A stretch of DNA of 64,000 nt, taken from assembly GCF_000147695.2 (NCBI RefSeq), contig NC_015958.1:2649501-2713500 (forward strand), read 5' to 3'. The stretch comes from Thermoanaerobacter wiegelii Rt8.B1 (GTDB lineage: Bacteria > Bacillota > Thermoanaerobacteria > Thermoanaerobacterales > Thermoanaerobacteraceae). Below, in pieces: positions 9,917 through 18,658 of the stretch (within the stretch, counting starts at the first letter, position 1; each line of letters opens with the position of its first letter). A program made the position numbers and the translations under genes. The notes beneath the pieces are model-generated. The model saw only the letters and a program-made list of their open reading frames with translations, was not told the origin of the DNA and did no database searches.

Positions 9917-9958
9917 GCCATGAATCCTGCATATTGCGCAATATTACGGATTCATGGC
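9917..9958. repeat. Long extragenic palindrome beside IS110 copy A
   Basis: An 11-bp perfect inverted repeat GCCATGAATCC (9917-9927) with GGATTCATGGC (9948-9958) surrounds the 14-base palindrome ATATTGCGCAATAT (9931-9944). It resembles the REP-like palindromes that several IS110 elements use as targets. It could also act as a terminator. Confidence 0.6.
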
Positions 9959-10083
9959 AATAGATAAGATTTTAGACAAGATGAGAATATTAAAGATTTC
10001 CAGTTATAAATTTGCTTTATTAAATTTTAAGAAGTGAGACAAATTTATTGCCTTTAAAATTAATTATACGAGGAGGTAGCTTA

Positions 10084-11502
10084 ATGACAAATTCAAATGG
10101 ACTTTTTAGGAAGAAAACTTTGGAAATGATATTAGCTGATACAGAAAGCGAACAATACAAACTAAAAAAATCATTAACAGCAATTGACCTTGTTGCATTA
10201 GGTATTGGCGCAATCATAGGTACTGGTATTTTCGTTATAACTGGGGTTGCTGCAGCAGAACATGCGGGACCTGCTATTATACTTTCTTTCGTGTTGGCTG
10301 GTTTGGCTTGTGCTTTTGCTGCAATCTCATACGCAGAATTCGCATCAATGTTCCCAATTGCAGGTTCAACTTATAGCTACAGCTATGTTGCATTAGGAGA
10401 AATCTTTGCGTGGATCATAGGATGGGACTTAATACTTGAATACGTCTTTGCACTTCCAGCAATAGCTTTAGGCTGGTCCGGTTATTTTACTAACCTTCTT
10501 GCAAGTATAGGAATAAATATTCCTGATTGGGCAGCTCATTCTGCTTGGCAAGGTCCAGGAGGACTTATAAATTTGCCGGCAATAGGCATTTTATTATTAG
10601 TGGCTGCACTTGTATATATAGGTACAAGAGAAAGTGCTACTGTCAATAATATAGCAGTTGCATTTAAAGTATTTGTCGTACTTTTCTTCATAGTAGTTGC
10701 AGTATGGCACGTAAAACCAGTAAACTGGCATCCATTCATGCCTTATGGATGGAAAGGGATTTTTACAGGTGCAGCAATTGTGTTCTTCGCCTATATAGGT
10801 TTTGACGCAGTCTCAACCGCAGCTGAAGAAACAAAAAATCCTGCAAGAGATTTACCAATAGGAATATTGGGTTCTCTCGGCATTAGCACTATTCTTTATA
10901 TAGCTGTTGCTGCAATACTCACTGGTGTAGTTTCGTATGCCCGGTTAAATGACCCAGCACCTGTTGCTAAAGCTCTTAACATAATAGGTTTGAACTGGGC
11001 AAGGGGCCTTGTATCCATTGGTGCGTTAACAGGTATTACGACAGTTTTGTTGGTTATGACATATGGTTCTACAAGAATAATTTTTGCAATGTCCCGTGAT
11101 GGATTGCTTCCACCTGCTTTTTCAAAGCTTCATCCAAAATTTAGAACACCTACTTTGGCTATATATCTTATAGCAATAGCAACTTCTTTAGTAGCAGGCT
11201 TTTTACCAATAGGAATTATAGCAGAACTTGTTAATATAGGAACTATGCTGGCATTTGTACTTGTATCCATTTCGGTTATAGTACTAAGATATACACAGCC
11301 AGACTTGCCAAGAAAATTCAGAGCACCTGGTGTACCATGGACACCTCTTTTGGCAATTATATTTGTAGGTGCTTTGATGGCATCTCTCCCATGGGAGACA
11401 TGGGTAAGACTTATAGTATGGCTTATAATAGGATTGATTATTTACTTCTCATACGGCAGACATCACAGCAAACTAGCTCAACAAAAGCAACAGCTAAAAT
11501 AA
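10084..11502 (+). CDS. APC-family amino acid permease (cationic amino acid transporter-like)
   Basis: Integral membrane transporter of 472 aa with 12 predicted hydrophobic segments. The first helix carries the unwound substrate motif GIGAIIGTGIFVITG and the family signature SYAEFASMFPIAGSTYSY follows. It is closest in layout to the YfnA/CAT group that imports neutral or cationic amino acids by proton symport. I chose ATG 10084 because GAGGAGGT lies 7 bases upstream; the in-frame codons back to 10048 include the ribosome site. It is monocistronic and ends at a bidirectional terminator. No T-box or riboswitch is evident before it; copy A of IS110 sits directly upstream. Confidence 0.93.
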   Translation: MTNSNGLFRKKTLEMILADTESEQYKLKKSLTAIDLVALGIGAIIGTGIFVITGVAAAEHAGPAIILSFVLAGLACAFAAISYAEFASMFPIAGSTYSYSYVALGEIFAWIIGWDLILEYVFALPAIALGWSGYFTNLLASIGINIPDWAAHSAWQGPGGLINLPAIGILLLVAALVYIGTRESATVNNIAVAFKVFVVLFFIVVAVWHVKPVNWHPFMPYGWKGIFTGAAIVFFAYIGFDAVSTAAEETKNPARDLPIGILGSLGISTILYIAVAAILTGVVSYARLNDPAPVAKALNIIGLNWARGLVSIGALTGITTVLLVMTYGSTRIIFAMSRDGLLPPAFSKLHPKFRTPTLAIYLIAIATSLVAGFLPIGIIAELVNIGTMLAFVLVSISVIVLRYTQPDLPRKFRAPGVPWTPLLAIIFVGALMASLPWETWVRLIVWLIIGLIIYFSYGRHHSKLAQQKQQLK

Positions 11503-11510
11503 AGATACAA

Positions 11511-11540
11511 AAACAGGGCCTCGCAAAATAGGCCCTGTTT
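11511..11540. terminator. Bidirectional terminator between permease and walJ
   Basis: An 11-bp perfect stem AAACAGGGCCT with AGGCCCTGTTT (11511-11521 and 11530-11540) lies between convergent genes. It has A-rich sequence on one side and TATATTT on the other, so it can serve both transcripts. Confidence 0.85.
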
Positions 11541-12318
11541 ATATTTCTACTAAATCACTTTCAATATTTCTTAAAGCCATACGCACCTCAAATTTTACTC
11601 CTGATTTTTTAAGTACATTTGTAACAGTCGCAAAGGCAAGTTCTGGTCTGTTGTTATTTTGGCTTAAATGGCCTAAAAAAGCTATTCCTATCGCTTTCAT
11701 TTTAAACAGCTTCATGAGAGTGTCTGCTGCAGCATCATTAGAAAGATGCCCTAAATTAGATAAAATCCTTTTTTTAAGAGGCCATGGATATGAACCATTG
11801 ATAAGCATTTCTATATCATGGTTTGCTTCTAAAAGTACTATATCGGAACCTATAAGATGATTTGCAACACCTCTCGTCATGTATCCTAAATCAGTAGCAA
11901 TGGAAATTTTTTTATCTCCACATTTAAAGGAAAAACCTACCGGTTCCACGGCATCATGAGACTTTTTAAAGGGCATTATTTTTACATCCCCAATTTCAAA
12001 TTCTTCTCCTGTGGTAAAATAGAGTTTGTTTTTTTCGGAAATTTCTTTTATGTCTTTCTCCATTACCTCCCATGTAGCTTTATTGGCATATATAGGTATA
12101 TTGTATCTCCTTGAAAGTACCCCGGCTCCGATAATATGATCTTTATGCTCATGAGTTATAAGAATGGCAGATAGACTTTTAGGGTTTATCCCTATGTTAA
12201 GTAATGCTTTTTCAATTGTTCTACCGCTTAAGCCCGCATCAACAAGTATATGTACATCTTTATGATTTATGTAAATAGCATTTCCACTACTTCCTGACCT
12301 TAAGGAGCAAAATTTCAT
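11539..12318 (-). CDS. walJ: MBL-fold metallo-hydrolase WalJ/YycJ
   Basis: 259-aa metallo-beta-lactamase fold hydrolase. The metal-binding motif THEHKDH (about 54-60) and the SSGNAIYI and LGHLSNDAAAD segments fit the YycJ subgroup. In Bacillus and Streptococcus the gene is part of the walRKHIJ operon and has been linked to coordination of cell division and DNA repair. Here it lies over 40 kb from walRK and is transcribed alone from a promoter near 12390. Its ATG overlaps the stop of a six-codon leader ORF (ATGA), described separately. Its exact substrate is not established. Confidence 0.9.
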   Translation of the reverse strand: MKFCSLRSGSSGNAIYINHKDVHILVDAGLSGRTIEKALLNIGINPKSLSAILITHEHKDHIIGAGVLSRRYNIPIYANKATWEVMEKDIKEISEKNKLYFTTGEEFEIGDVKIMPFKKSHDAVEPVGFSFKCGDKKISIATDLGYMTRGVANHLIGSDIVLLEANHDIEMLINGSYPWPLKKRILSNLGHLSNDAAADTLMKLFKMKAIGIAFLGHLSQNNNRPELAFATVTNVLKKSGVKFEVRMALRNIESDLVEI

Positions 12319-12335
12319 AGCCCATATACCCGCAT
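12315..12335 (-). CDS. Six-codon leader ORF (MRVYGL) overlapping the walJ start
   Basis: ATG CGG GTA TAT GGG CTA TGA follows an AAAGGGGG ribosome site by 9 bases and its TGA overlaps the walJ ATG by four bases. walJ has no other clear ribosome site. The hairpin ATACCCGC-AAT-GCGGGTAT spans the leader start. The arrangement suggests translation of walJ by re-initiation, or a hairpin that brings the ribosome site close to the walJ start. Confidence 0.4.
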   Translation of the reverse strand: MRVYGL

Positions 12336-12370
12336 TGCGGGTATCCCCCTTTCTTTTGCTATCACAATTA

Positions 12371-12399
12371 ATTATAACAATTTTTCTAAGGCAAGTGAA
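12371..12399 (-). promoter_or_regulatory. Promoter of walJ
   Basis: On the minus strand a -35-like TTCACT (12399-12394) and a perfect -10 TATAAT (12376-12371) are spaced 17 bases apart. The predicted leader is about 45 bases. Confidence 0.55.
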
Positions 12400-12426
12400 G
12401 AAATTTTCTTTTTAAAAGAAAAGTAA

Positions 12427-12540
12427 TTATTCACATTCGATCTGTGTGCAAATTTTTCATAGCTCAAAAATTCCTCATAATTCTAGCAGAAAGACTTTCA
12501 ACATTAAATTATCAACATATTCACATACATTTGTGGATAA
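12427..12540. promoter_or_regulatory. Cluster of DnaA-box sequences
   Basis: TTATTCACA (12427-12435, plus), ATATTCACA (12517-12525, plus, one mismatch) and TTATCCACA (12540-12532, minus, perfect consensus) lie within 114 AT-rich bases. The last two sit inside a hairpin whose 12-bp arms TAAATTATCAAC and GTTGATAATTTA flank them at 12505-12551. They could bind DnaA for replication control or local transcription. Binding is inference. Confidence 0.45.
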
Positions 12541-12578
12541 GTTGATAATTTAAAAATATAAGAGGGGAGTAATCCATC

Positions 12579-14504
12579 TTATATGGAAAGACCTAAATTA
12601 CGTCCTTCAGAAATAGCGTGGACAATCTTTCTCACTTCTTTAGCATCTCCTATAACATGGAGCTTTTCTTGTGGTAAAACTTTACTGACTTCTTCGTAAA
12701 GAGAAGGATCTGGTTTTAAACCTACGGCTAAAACTATAGTATCGGGAAGTGGCAGCTCTTTTTCCCCTTCAGGTGTCTCCACCAAAAGCACCTTTCCTAC
12801 TTCCTTTAAACGAGTTTTTACATAAATTTCAACACCCCGTTCTTTTAAGCGCTTCATAATGAGATTTTTTTCAAAAACTCCCATATCTCTTGCTACTTCC
12901 TCCAAAAGCTCAATAACCATAACTTCTTTGCCCTGTTCTGAGAGATAATCAGCAGTTTCCATGCCTATTAAGCCGCCACCAATTATGGCAACCTTATTGC
13001 CTGGTTGTTTTTCTCCTCTTAATACTTCCACAGCTGTCAAAAAGCCGTATTCTTTAAGTCCGGGAATAGGTGGTACAATTGGCTGTCCTCCTGTCGCAAG
13101 GACGACTTCGTCAGCCTCCCATTTTGCTACTTCTTCTGCTACAACTTTATGATTAAGATTTAAAGTAACACCGAGCTTTGGAAGCACTTCTTTATAGTAT
13201 TCCACGATGCCTTTCAATTCTTCTTTATGAGGAGGAACAGAACCGGGCAAAACTTGACCTCCGATCTCTCCTTTTTCCTCATAAATGTATACTTTATGTC
13301 CTCTTGCAGCAACAGTATAAGCTGCTTCCAAGCCTGCAAGTCCAGCACCAATGATAAATACTTTCTTTCCAGGTTGAGGTGCTTTTGGTATTTCGATTTC
13401 CTCCTCCTTGCCAACTGATGGGTTGAAATTACAGCCAAAACGGCGTCCTGCTCTCAATTCATCTAAACAGCCTTGGTGGCAAGCGGCACAACGGCGTATT
13501 TCCTTGCTGCGTCCTGAGGTAGCTTTTTCTATAAATAGCGGATCAGCAACCAAAGGACGTCCAAGAGCAACTAAATCAGCTTTACCTGATACCAATATCT
13601 CTTCTGCTAATTCTGGAGTATTGATTCGCCCAACAGCGATAACAGGAATATTGACCTGTTCTTTTATTTTTGAAGCAAATTCCCATGCTAATCCTTTTTG
13701 TGTTCCCAAAGTTTGCAATGTAATAGCACCAGACTCACAGCTACTTCCTAAAGAAACATCAATAGCAGCAACACCTTTATCTTCTAATGCTTTAGCAAGA
13801 CGGATCGCATCCTCTAATGTCCAACCCCCTGGCACAAGTTCATCAGCACTAATGCGTACAATAATTGGAAAATCAACACCTATCTCTTTCTTTATTTCAG
13901 CTAATATTTCCATCCCAAAGCGAATTCTATTCTCAAAACTGCCACCATATTCGTCCTCTCTTTTGTTAGTATAAGGTGACAAAAACTGGTGAATAAGATA
14001 ACCATGTCCAAATTGAATTTCCAATGCATCTGCACCAGCTTCATAAGCTCTGACAGCAGCTCTTACGTAAGTATTTTGCCATTTCTTTATGTCCTCATGA
14101 GGTATTCCTTGTGGTTCAACTCCAATAGTTGGACAAGCTATTGGAGAAGGTGCGATAAGGGGTAATTTAGTTACCATTGGATTTGCTATTCGCCCCGCAT
14201 GATTGATGTAGACTGCAACTTTGCTACCAGCCTCCTGTAGGGGGGTAATAAGGCGGCGAAGCCCCTCTACCATTGCATCATCATAAATACCTAATTGACG
14301 CGGAATTTCCTTTCCTGAAGGATCTATATATGCTGACTCTAAAACAATTAAACCTACTCCCCCTTTTGCCCTATTTACATAATATTGAATTAGCTCTTCT
14401 GTAACCTGTCCCTCTGGTGTAGCATAACCCGTTTTAACAGGCGCCATTACTACTCGATTTTTTAAATTTAAATTGCCTATTTTTATGGGCTTTGTAAGTT
14501 CCAT
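12579..14504 (-). CDS. Old-yellow-enzyme flavoprotein, enoate reductase / 2,4-dienoyl-CoA reductase type
   Basis: 641-aa iron-sulfur flavoprotein. Residues 1-330 form an FMN-binding TIM barrel of the OYE family (KNRVVMAPVKTGYA at the start). A 4Fe-4S cluster is held by CAACHQGC plus Cys at RFGCNFNP (about 343-362). Residues from about 385 form two Rossmann parts: FAD (KKVFIIGAGLAGLEAAY) and NAD(P)H (KVAIIGGGLIGMETADY). This is the layout of clostridial 2-enoate reductase and of FadH. It would reduce C=C bonds of unsaturated acids, enals or acyl-CoAs as an electron sink in an anaerobe. Substrate cannot be told from sequence. It is monocistronic. Confidence 0.92.
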   Translation of the reverse strand: MELTKPIKIGNLNLKNRVVMAPVKTGYATPEGQVTEELIQYYVNRAKGGVGLIVLESAYIDPSGKEIPRQLGIYDDAMVEGLRRLITPLQEAGSKVAVYINHAGRIANPMVTKLPLIAPSPIACPTIGVEPQGIPHEDIKKWQNTYVRAAVRAYEAGADALEIQFGHGYLIHQFLSPYTNKREDEYGGSFENRIRFGMEILAEIKKEIGVDFPIIVRISADELVPGGWTLEDAIRLAKALEDKGVAAIDVSLGSSCESGAITLQTLGTQKGLAWEFASKIKEQVNIPVIAVGRINTPELAEEILVSGKADLVALGRPLVADPLFIEKATSGRSKEIRRCAACHQGCLDELRAGRRFGCNFNPSVGKEEEIEIPKAPQPGKKVFIIGAGLAGLEAAYTVAARGHKVYIYEEKGEIGGQVLPGSVPPHKEELKGIVEYYKEVLPKLGVTLNLNHKVVAEEVAKWEADEVVLATGGQPIVPPIPGLKEYGFLTAVEVLRGEKQPGNKVAIIGGGLIGMETADYLSEQGKEVMVIELLEEVARDMGVFEKNLIMKRLKERGVEIYVKTRLKEVGKVLLVETPEGEKELPLPDTIVLAVGLKPDPSLYEEVSKVLPQEKLHVIGDAKEVRKIVHAISEGRNLGLSI

Positions 14505-14704
14505 CTTATCACTCCTTTTGAGCAGTGTATTTTAAAATAATGTTCATAACTATTAAATTCGACACAAAATAGTCAATTCCTGCTTTGTTAAATTTTTGGA
14601 TAGTGTAAAATTATCGTAGGATTTTTAAAGTGAAAAAAACAAGAGACAACCCCTGTGATAAAATAGAAATAGGAAACAAAACATCACAGAAAGGGGTGTC
14701 TCTT

Positions 14705-15472
14705 GTGAAAAAATATATTTTTGAAGATATTATACTACAAAATGCTCTAAATTTCACTAGAGAAGTGATAGAAATTTTTGGTGATTTATTAAACGAAGGA
14801 ATGGATATTACAAGACTTGTAGCAAGAATAAAGGAAATCACGGACAAACTAGGTAGTGAAGTAATAGAAGCAATTATTGAAGAGTTAGATAGGATAATAA
14901 AAGAAGACAAGAGAAGGAAAGAAAAATGGATAGTAGAAAGAAAAGATAAAAAGAGGTTAACGACAATTCTTGGAGATATTGAATATGAGAGGACATATTA
15001 CAAATCTAGGCAGGATGGGAGATATACATATTTGGTGGATGATGCATTAGAGATAGGGCGGCACGATAGGATAGAAAAGGGAGTAAAGATAAAGTTAGTA
15101 GAAAACGCGATAGAAGAATCATATGAAAGAAGTAGTAAAAAAGCATGTCCAGAGGAGTTAAGTAAACAGACGGTATTAAACGCAATAAGGGAAGTAGGTG
15201 AAGTAGAAGTAAAGAGAGAAATAAAAGAGAAGAAAGAAGTAAAGGTATTATACATAGAGGCAGACGAGGACCATGTACCTTTACAGGACGGGAGAGATGA
15301 AACTCCACGATTAGTATACATACATGAAGGTAGAGAAGAGAAAAACGGAAGGAACGTACTGAAGAATGTCTATTACAAGGCATACGTAGGAGAGAAAGCT
15401 GAAGACATATGGATAGATGTAGCAAATTACATAGAAGAAAATTACAAGGAAGAGAAGATAGAGAAGATATAC
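14705..15472 (+). pseudogene. ISLre2 (UPF0236) transposase, N-terminal part, interrupted
   Basis: 256 codons from GTG 14705 (AAAGGGGTG just upstream) to the insertion point, in the same frame as the C-terminal part at 18683. The sequence [20 protein letters not shown] followed by [10 protein letters not shown] is typical of the UPF0236 family. The reading frame runs 18 bases into the inner element before stopping. Joined across the insertion at KIEKIY / IAGDGAPW the protein would be 467 aa, normal for the family. The element therefore cannot move by itself, but precise removal of the insertion would restore it. Confidence 0.9.
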
Positions 15473-15490
15473 TGTCAATTCTCAAATTAA
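15473..15490 (+). repeat. Left terminal inverted repeat of the 3204-bp transposon
   Basis: 18-bp end sequence matching the right end with one mismatch; it directly follows the 6-bp target duplicate ATATAC. Confidence 0.92.
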
Positions 15491-15659
15491 ATCTCCAAAG
15501 ATTTTCAAATTATAATGGCATTTTTTAAGTGCATAAAAGTATTTTTTCTCAAATTATTACAGCCTGATTAAAAATTTTTTTCACTTTCCAAGAGCATTAC
15601 CGCCAAAATATGTTAATATCTGTTATTGAAATTTTATTTAATTAATATATAATAAAATT

Positions 15660-15686
15660 GAGAGTAACACAAAAAGTGCTACTCTC
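15660..15686 (-). terminator. Terminator of the transposon operon
   Basis: GAGAGTAACAC (15660-15670) and GTGCTACTCTC (15676-15686) form a stem with one mismatch around a 5-base loop. It overlaps the ATPase stop codon and is followed on the minus strand by AATTTTATTAT. Confidence 0.75.
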
Positions 15687-16505
15687 ATAAACTGATTTCA
15701 TTTTGTGCCTGGTATATTACTTCTTCGTCTATTTCTCTTAGCCTTTTAGAATACGCATAGAGTAAAGAAGCTGTTACCAGGTTATTTATTATCCTTGGGA
15801 GCCCTTTTGTTAGGGAATATATTGCTTCATATGCTGATGGTGTAAATATATCATCCATCATTCCGGCTATTTTCATTCTTGTTTTTATATAATCTTGAAT
15901 TTCTTCTTTTTTTAGCCCTTGCATCACATATTTTATAGAAATTCTTTGCCTTAGTGCACTGTTTACATTGAGAGCTAGTTTGTTTCTTATGTGTGGTTGT
16001 CCTGAAAGTATCAATATATACGGGTTTTTAGAATCCATATTAAAGTTAAATATTATTCTCAAATCTTCAAGAACATCATTAGAAACCAGTTGTATTTCAT
16101 CTAATATTATGACAGGAGTTATTTTCTGGCTATAGTAAAGTTCTGTTATCGCTCTTTGTATCTGGTAAAAGAGCGTTACTTTTTGTATGAGGGTGTTTCG
16201 CCTAAAATCATAGCCAATGCTTGATAGAATTCTCTCACTGTAAGTGTAGATAAAGCGAAATAACATGGTTTAAATGTAGAACGGTTGAGGCTTTCAGCAT
16301 ATCTTCTTAATGCAGTAGATTTACCTGAACCGGCCTCCCCAACGATAAGTCCTATACCCCTTGTTTCTTGTAAATATTTTAACCTGGCATTTAATTCAGC
16401 AATGTCTTCACTTATGTAAAGGTCGTTTACACTTATCTCTTTAGAAAATGGATTAAATTTCATTCCAAAATATTGGGTAAACACTTTAAGGCACCTCTCT
16501 TTCAA
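15685..16505 (-). pseudogene. AAA+ ATPase of the transposon (TniB/TnsC/ExeA-like), frameshifted
   Basis: Two overlapping frames encode one ATPase of about 270 aa. The first (16505-16176) has the Walker A motif GEAGSGKST (residues 56-64). The second (to 15685) has Walker B VIILDEIQ and the sensor-like LILSGQP. The frame is lost at the T-run 16180-16184, where five A residues on the coding strand replace the six needed to read SYKKVTLFYQ. The protein resembles the ATPases that activate TnsB/TniA transposases and choose targets. It overlaps the transposase gene upstream by four bases. The lost base may be a mutation, a sequencing error, or a slippage site. Confidence 0.85.
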
Positions 16506-17815
16506 TCAATGATATCGTTAAAAGAGATTACTTTATGCTTGGTAAAATCACTTATTTCTTCATTTTCGTTTACGTCATTTTTGCCTTTTATATACGCAGC
16601 AGGAATTTTAGCATTCTCATGAAAGTTCACTTTATACGCTTCCCCCACTTTTTTGCCCTCATAATAAAGTAGAAGCGGTGTATTATCCTTAAGCCACTCA
16701 GGGTCATATCTGACTTCTAAGTGCATATTTTTAAACTTTTCTTCTGTTTCATAAAGTATATTTTCCACTTTAAGTGTAGCATCCTTATTTACCTTACGAT
16801 TTACTCTTATGAGAAAACATTCATTCAACATATCTATGTTACACATATTTATTCTTGATATTTGTGACATGAAAAAATCTAAAGGACTCATGCCAATACT
16901 GCTGTGTTCTTTTCTGTTGTAATCTTCCTCCAGCCATTTAAAAAACATCATGTTGAGTTCATCTATACTCTTTACGGAGGTAGGATCTATTGTGCTTAAG
17001 AATCTCATTCTCACCGTATGAAAGAATCTTTCTATTTTTCCTTTTGAATGAGGTGAAAAAGGCTCAGCGTGAATAAGAGATGTGCCTAGTGAAGCACAGA
17101 TATATTCCAATTGAGTGCTTCTATATATCTTTCCGTTGTCAGTGTAAAGCATTTTGGGTATCCCCCTTCTTAGCACCGCCTCTTTAAATGAGTCTCTTAA
17201 AGCTAAAAAATTCTGGGTATAGTAAAAGCGAGCATAGGTACAAAGCCTTGAAGCATCATCTATATATGCAATAAGGTACGTTTGTCTTTTTGTTTTACCT
17301 TCTTTAATATATGGCCCATACATGACATCAGTTTGCCACAGTTCATTGATGTATTCATGGGAAAATCTCTTTGTTTTACCCTCTTTTTCTTTATCTAGAG
17401 ATTTTACAGGAATGTTTTTCAAAAACCTATAGAATGTCGAAAGGGATACTTTATTCGGTGATATTATTCCTTCTCCTATCAATGTCTCATAAAGAAGTTT
17501 GTTGGGCATTTCAGGATGTTCAAGCTTCTTTTGCTTTATTCTCTCTGAAAGTTCAAAGTCTATCTTTCTGTATTTGCCTCTGTCACTTCGATAACCCGGC
17601 TTTAACGCTTCTATACCACCTCTTAAATACTGATACAGCCACCCTCTAAGTGTCTTAGGAGTATATCTTCTCATTCCAAGATAAGGTATCTCAATAGGTT
17701 TATCGGAAAGAGCATCAAAATATTCTTTCTGATTTTTTACCTGTCCGTTTAACACCGGACTTATCAGTGAAAATCTCTTTAATGCTATAGCTTCTCTCGC
17801 TTTTTCATCAAGCAT
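16502..17815 (-). CDS. DDE (rve-fold) transposase of the 3204-bp transposon
   Basis: 437-aa integrase-fold transposase. The catalytic triad is Asp163 (LWQTDVMYG), Asp226 (LYTDNGK) and Glu262 (HSKGKIERFF), giving DD(35)E. An N-terminal helix-turn-helix region (about 45-135, YTPKTLRGWLYQYLRGGIEA) precedes the core. A beta-rich C-terminal part (about 335-410) resembles the Mu/TniA C-terminal domain. The closest named relatives by layout are TniA/TnsB and IS481-like enzymes. Its stop overlaps the start of the ATPase gene, as expected for partner proteins. Confidence 0.88.
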   Translation of the reverse strand: MLDEKAREAIALKRFSLISPVLNGQVKNQKEYFDALSDKPIEIPYLGMRRYTPKTLRGWLYQYLRGGIEALKPGYRSDRGKYRKIDFELSERIKQKKLEHPEMPNKLLYETLIGEGIISPNKVSLSTFYRFLKNIPVKSLDKEKEGKTKRFSHEYINELWQTDVMYGPYIKEGKTKRQTYLIAYIDDASRLCTYARFYYTQNFLALRDSFKEAVLRRGIPKMLYTDNGKIYRSTQLEYICASLGTSLIHAEPFSPHSKGKIERFFHTVRMRFLSTIDPTSVKSIDELNMMFFKWLEEDYNRKEHSSIGMSPLDFFMSQISRINMCNIDMLNECFLIRVNRKVNKDATLKVENILYETEEKFKNMHLEVRYDPEWLKDNTPLLLYYEGKKVGEAYKVNFHENAKIPAAYIKGKNDVNENEEISDFTKHKVISFNDIID

Positions 17816-17951
17816 TTATATGTTCCCCCTTCACTTTTTTGATTTCTTAATCGTAATTTTAGCTCATATCTGGGGGACATTAAAGGAAAAAGCTATATTG
17901 CTAAGAAAAAATCAAAATTTTTATTTAAATCTTTCATGTTTAATGCTAAAA

Positions 17952-18533
17952 TTATGTGAGAGGGGCCAGAAATGATTTTTGGCAATGGGCATAAAACCGT
18001 TGGGAAAAGAGTGGTACAATGTTTATTATGTCCAAAATCTCTCTGGCCCTCTCTCTTTGAGAACTAACCTCGAATAACTTTATGTAAGGGTCTATTTGCC
18101 TTAATCCATATATGATAAAACTTAAATTATTCATTATCCTTTTGGTGTAAAAATATATATGCTGTCTTGAAAATAGTATGGTAGGGAAGTTTCTTTTTAA
18201 GTCATTTATGAAAGAACTGAGAGTTTTTTCTCTTGTAAGTGTCTCTTTTAAAGACTTTACAATCATATTGAAAGAATACTGAAAATGAGGAATACAGAAA
18301 TCAGGGAGGTAGGAAAGAGTCCTTTTGCACACAGGGCATATATACCTTCTTATGGCTATTTTTACACAGTTAGGTCCATCTAAATAGTAACGGTAGTAAA
18401 AACCGTGCTTTTTTAGTTTTACTCTGCACTTGCAGTCAGAATGAGGGCATCTGTCTGGTGGGTCAGGAAAATTGTAATCTTTACTTCTTTGCAAATATTC
18501 TTCAATGTTATCAACATGAAAAATTATTTGCAT
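17952..18533 (-). CDS. DUF6431-like zinc-ribbon protein, accessory gene of the transposon
   Basis: 193-aa protein with a zinc-ribbon formed by Cys29, Cys34/Cys36, Cys66 and Cys69 (CPHSDCKC and CPVC), followed by LPDFCIPHFQYS and a helical C-terminal half. It is first in the transposon operon with GGAGATG 8 bases before its ATG. Proteins of this kind are found next to transposase genes. A DNA-binding or target-recognising role like TniQ/TnsD is possible from position and the zinc motif, but I see no clear TniQ signature. It is separated from the transposase by 136 bases. Confidence 0.7.
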   Translation of the reverse strand: MQIIFHVDNIEEYLQRSKDYNFPDPPDRCPHSDCKCRVKLKKHGFYYRYYLDGPNCVKIAIRRYICPVCKRTLSYLPDFCIPHFQYSFNMIVKSLKETLTREKTLSSFINDLKRNFPTILFSRQHIYFYTKRIMNNLSFIIYGLRQIDPYIKLFEVSSQRERAREILDIINIVPLFSQRFYAHCQKSFLAPLT

Positions 18534-18557
18534 AAAACAACATCTCCAATTAAAAAA

Positions 18558-18607
18558 TTAATGCTAAAAGAATGTGATGAATTTTTTTCACATTCCTTTA
18601 GCATTAA
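18558..18607. promoter_or_regulatory. Large inverted repeat in the leader of the transposon operon
   Basis: TTAATGCTAAA...GAATGTG (18558-18576) pairs with CACATTC...TTTAGCATTAA (18589-18607) around about 12 bases, with one bulge. It lies just upstream of the zinc-ribbon gene. It may block transcription entering from the surrounding DNA or bind a regulator. Confidence 0.5.
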
Positions 18608-18658
18608 TTTTATCACAAGATTATTTAATCTGAAAAATTTTATCGGTTTTGGGCTGAA

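Noticed and set aside
13408..13974. Long plus-strand frame opposite the enoate reductase
   Set aside because: It is the antisense frame of a well-conserved flavoprotein and has no family features or ribosome site.
15006..15485. Minus-strand frames opposite the ISLre2 transposase
   Set aside because: Low-complexity Ser/Leu-rich shadows of an A/G-rich gene.
16176..16266. Programmed -1 frameshift in the ATPase like that of IS elements
   Set aside because: The run is C AAAAA G, not the canonical A AAA AAG heptamer, and one added A restores the frame perfectly. A base loss is the simpler reading.
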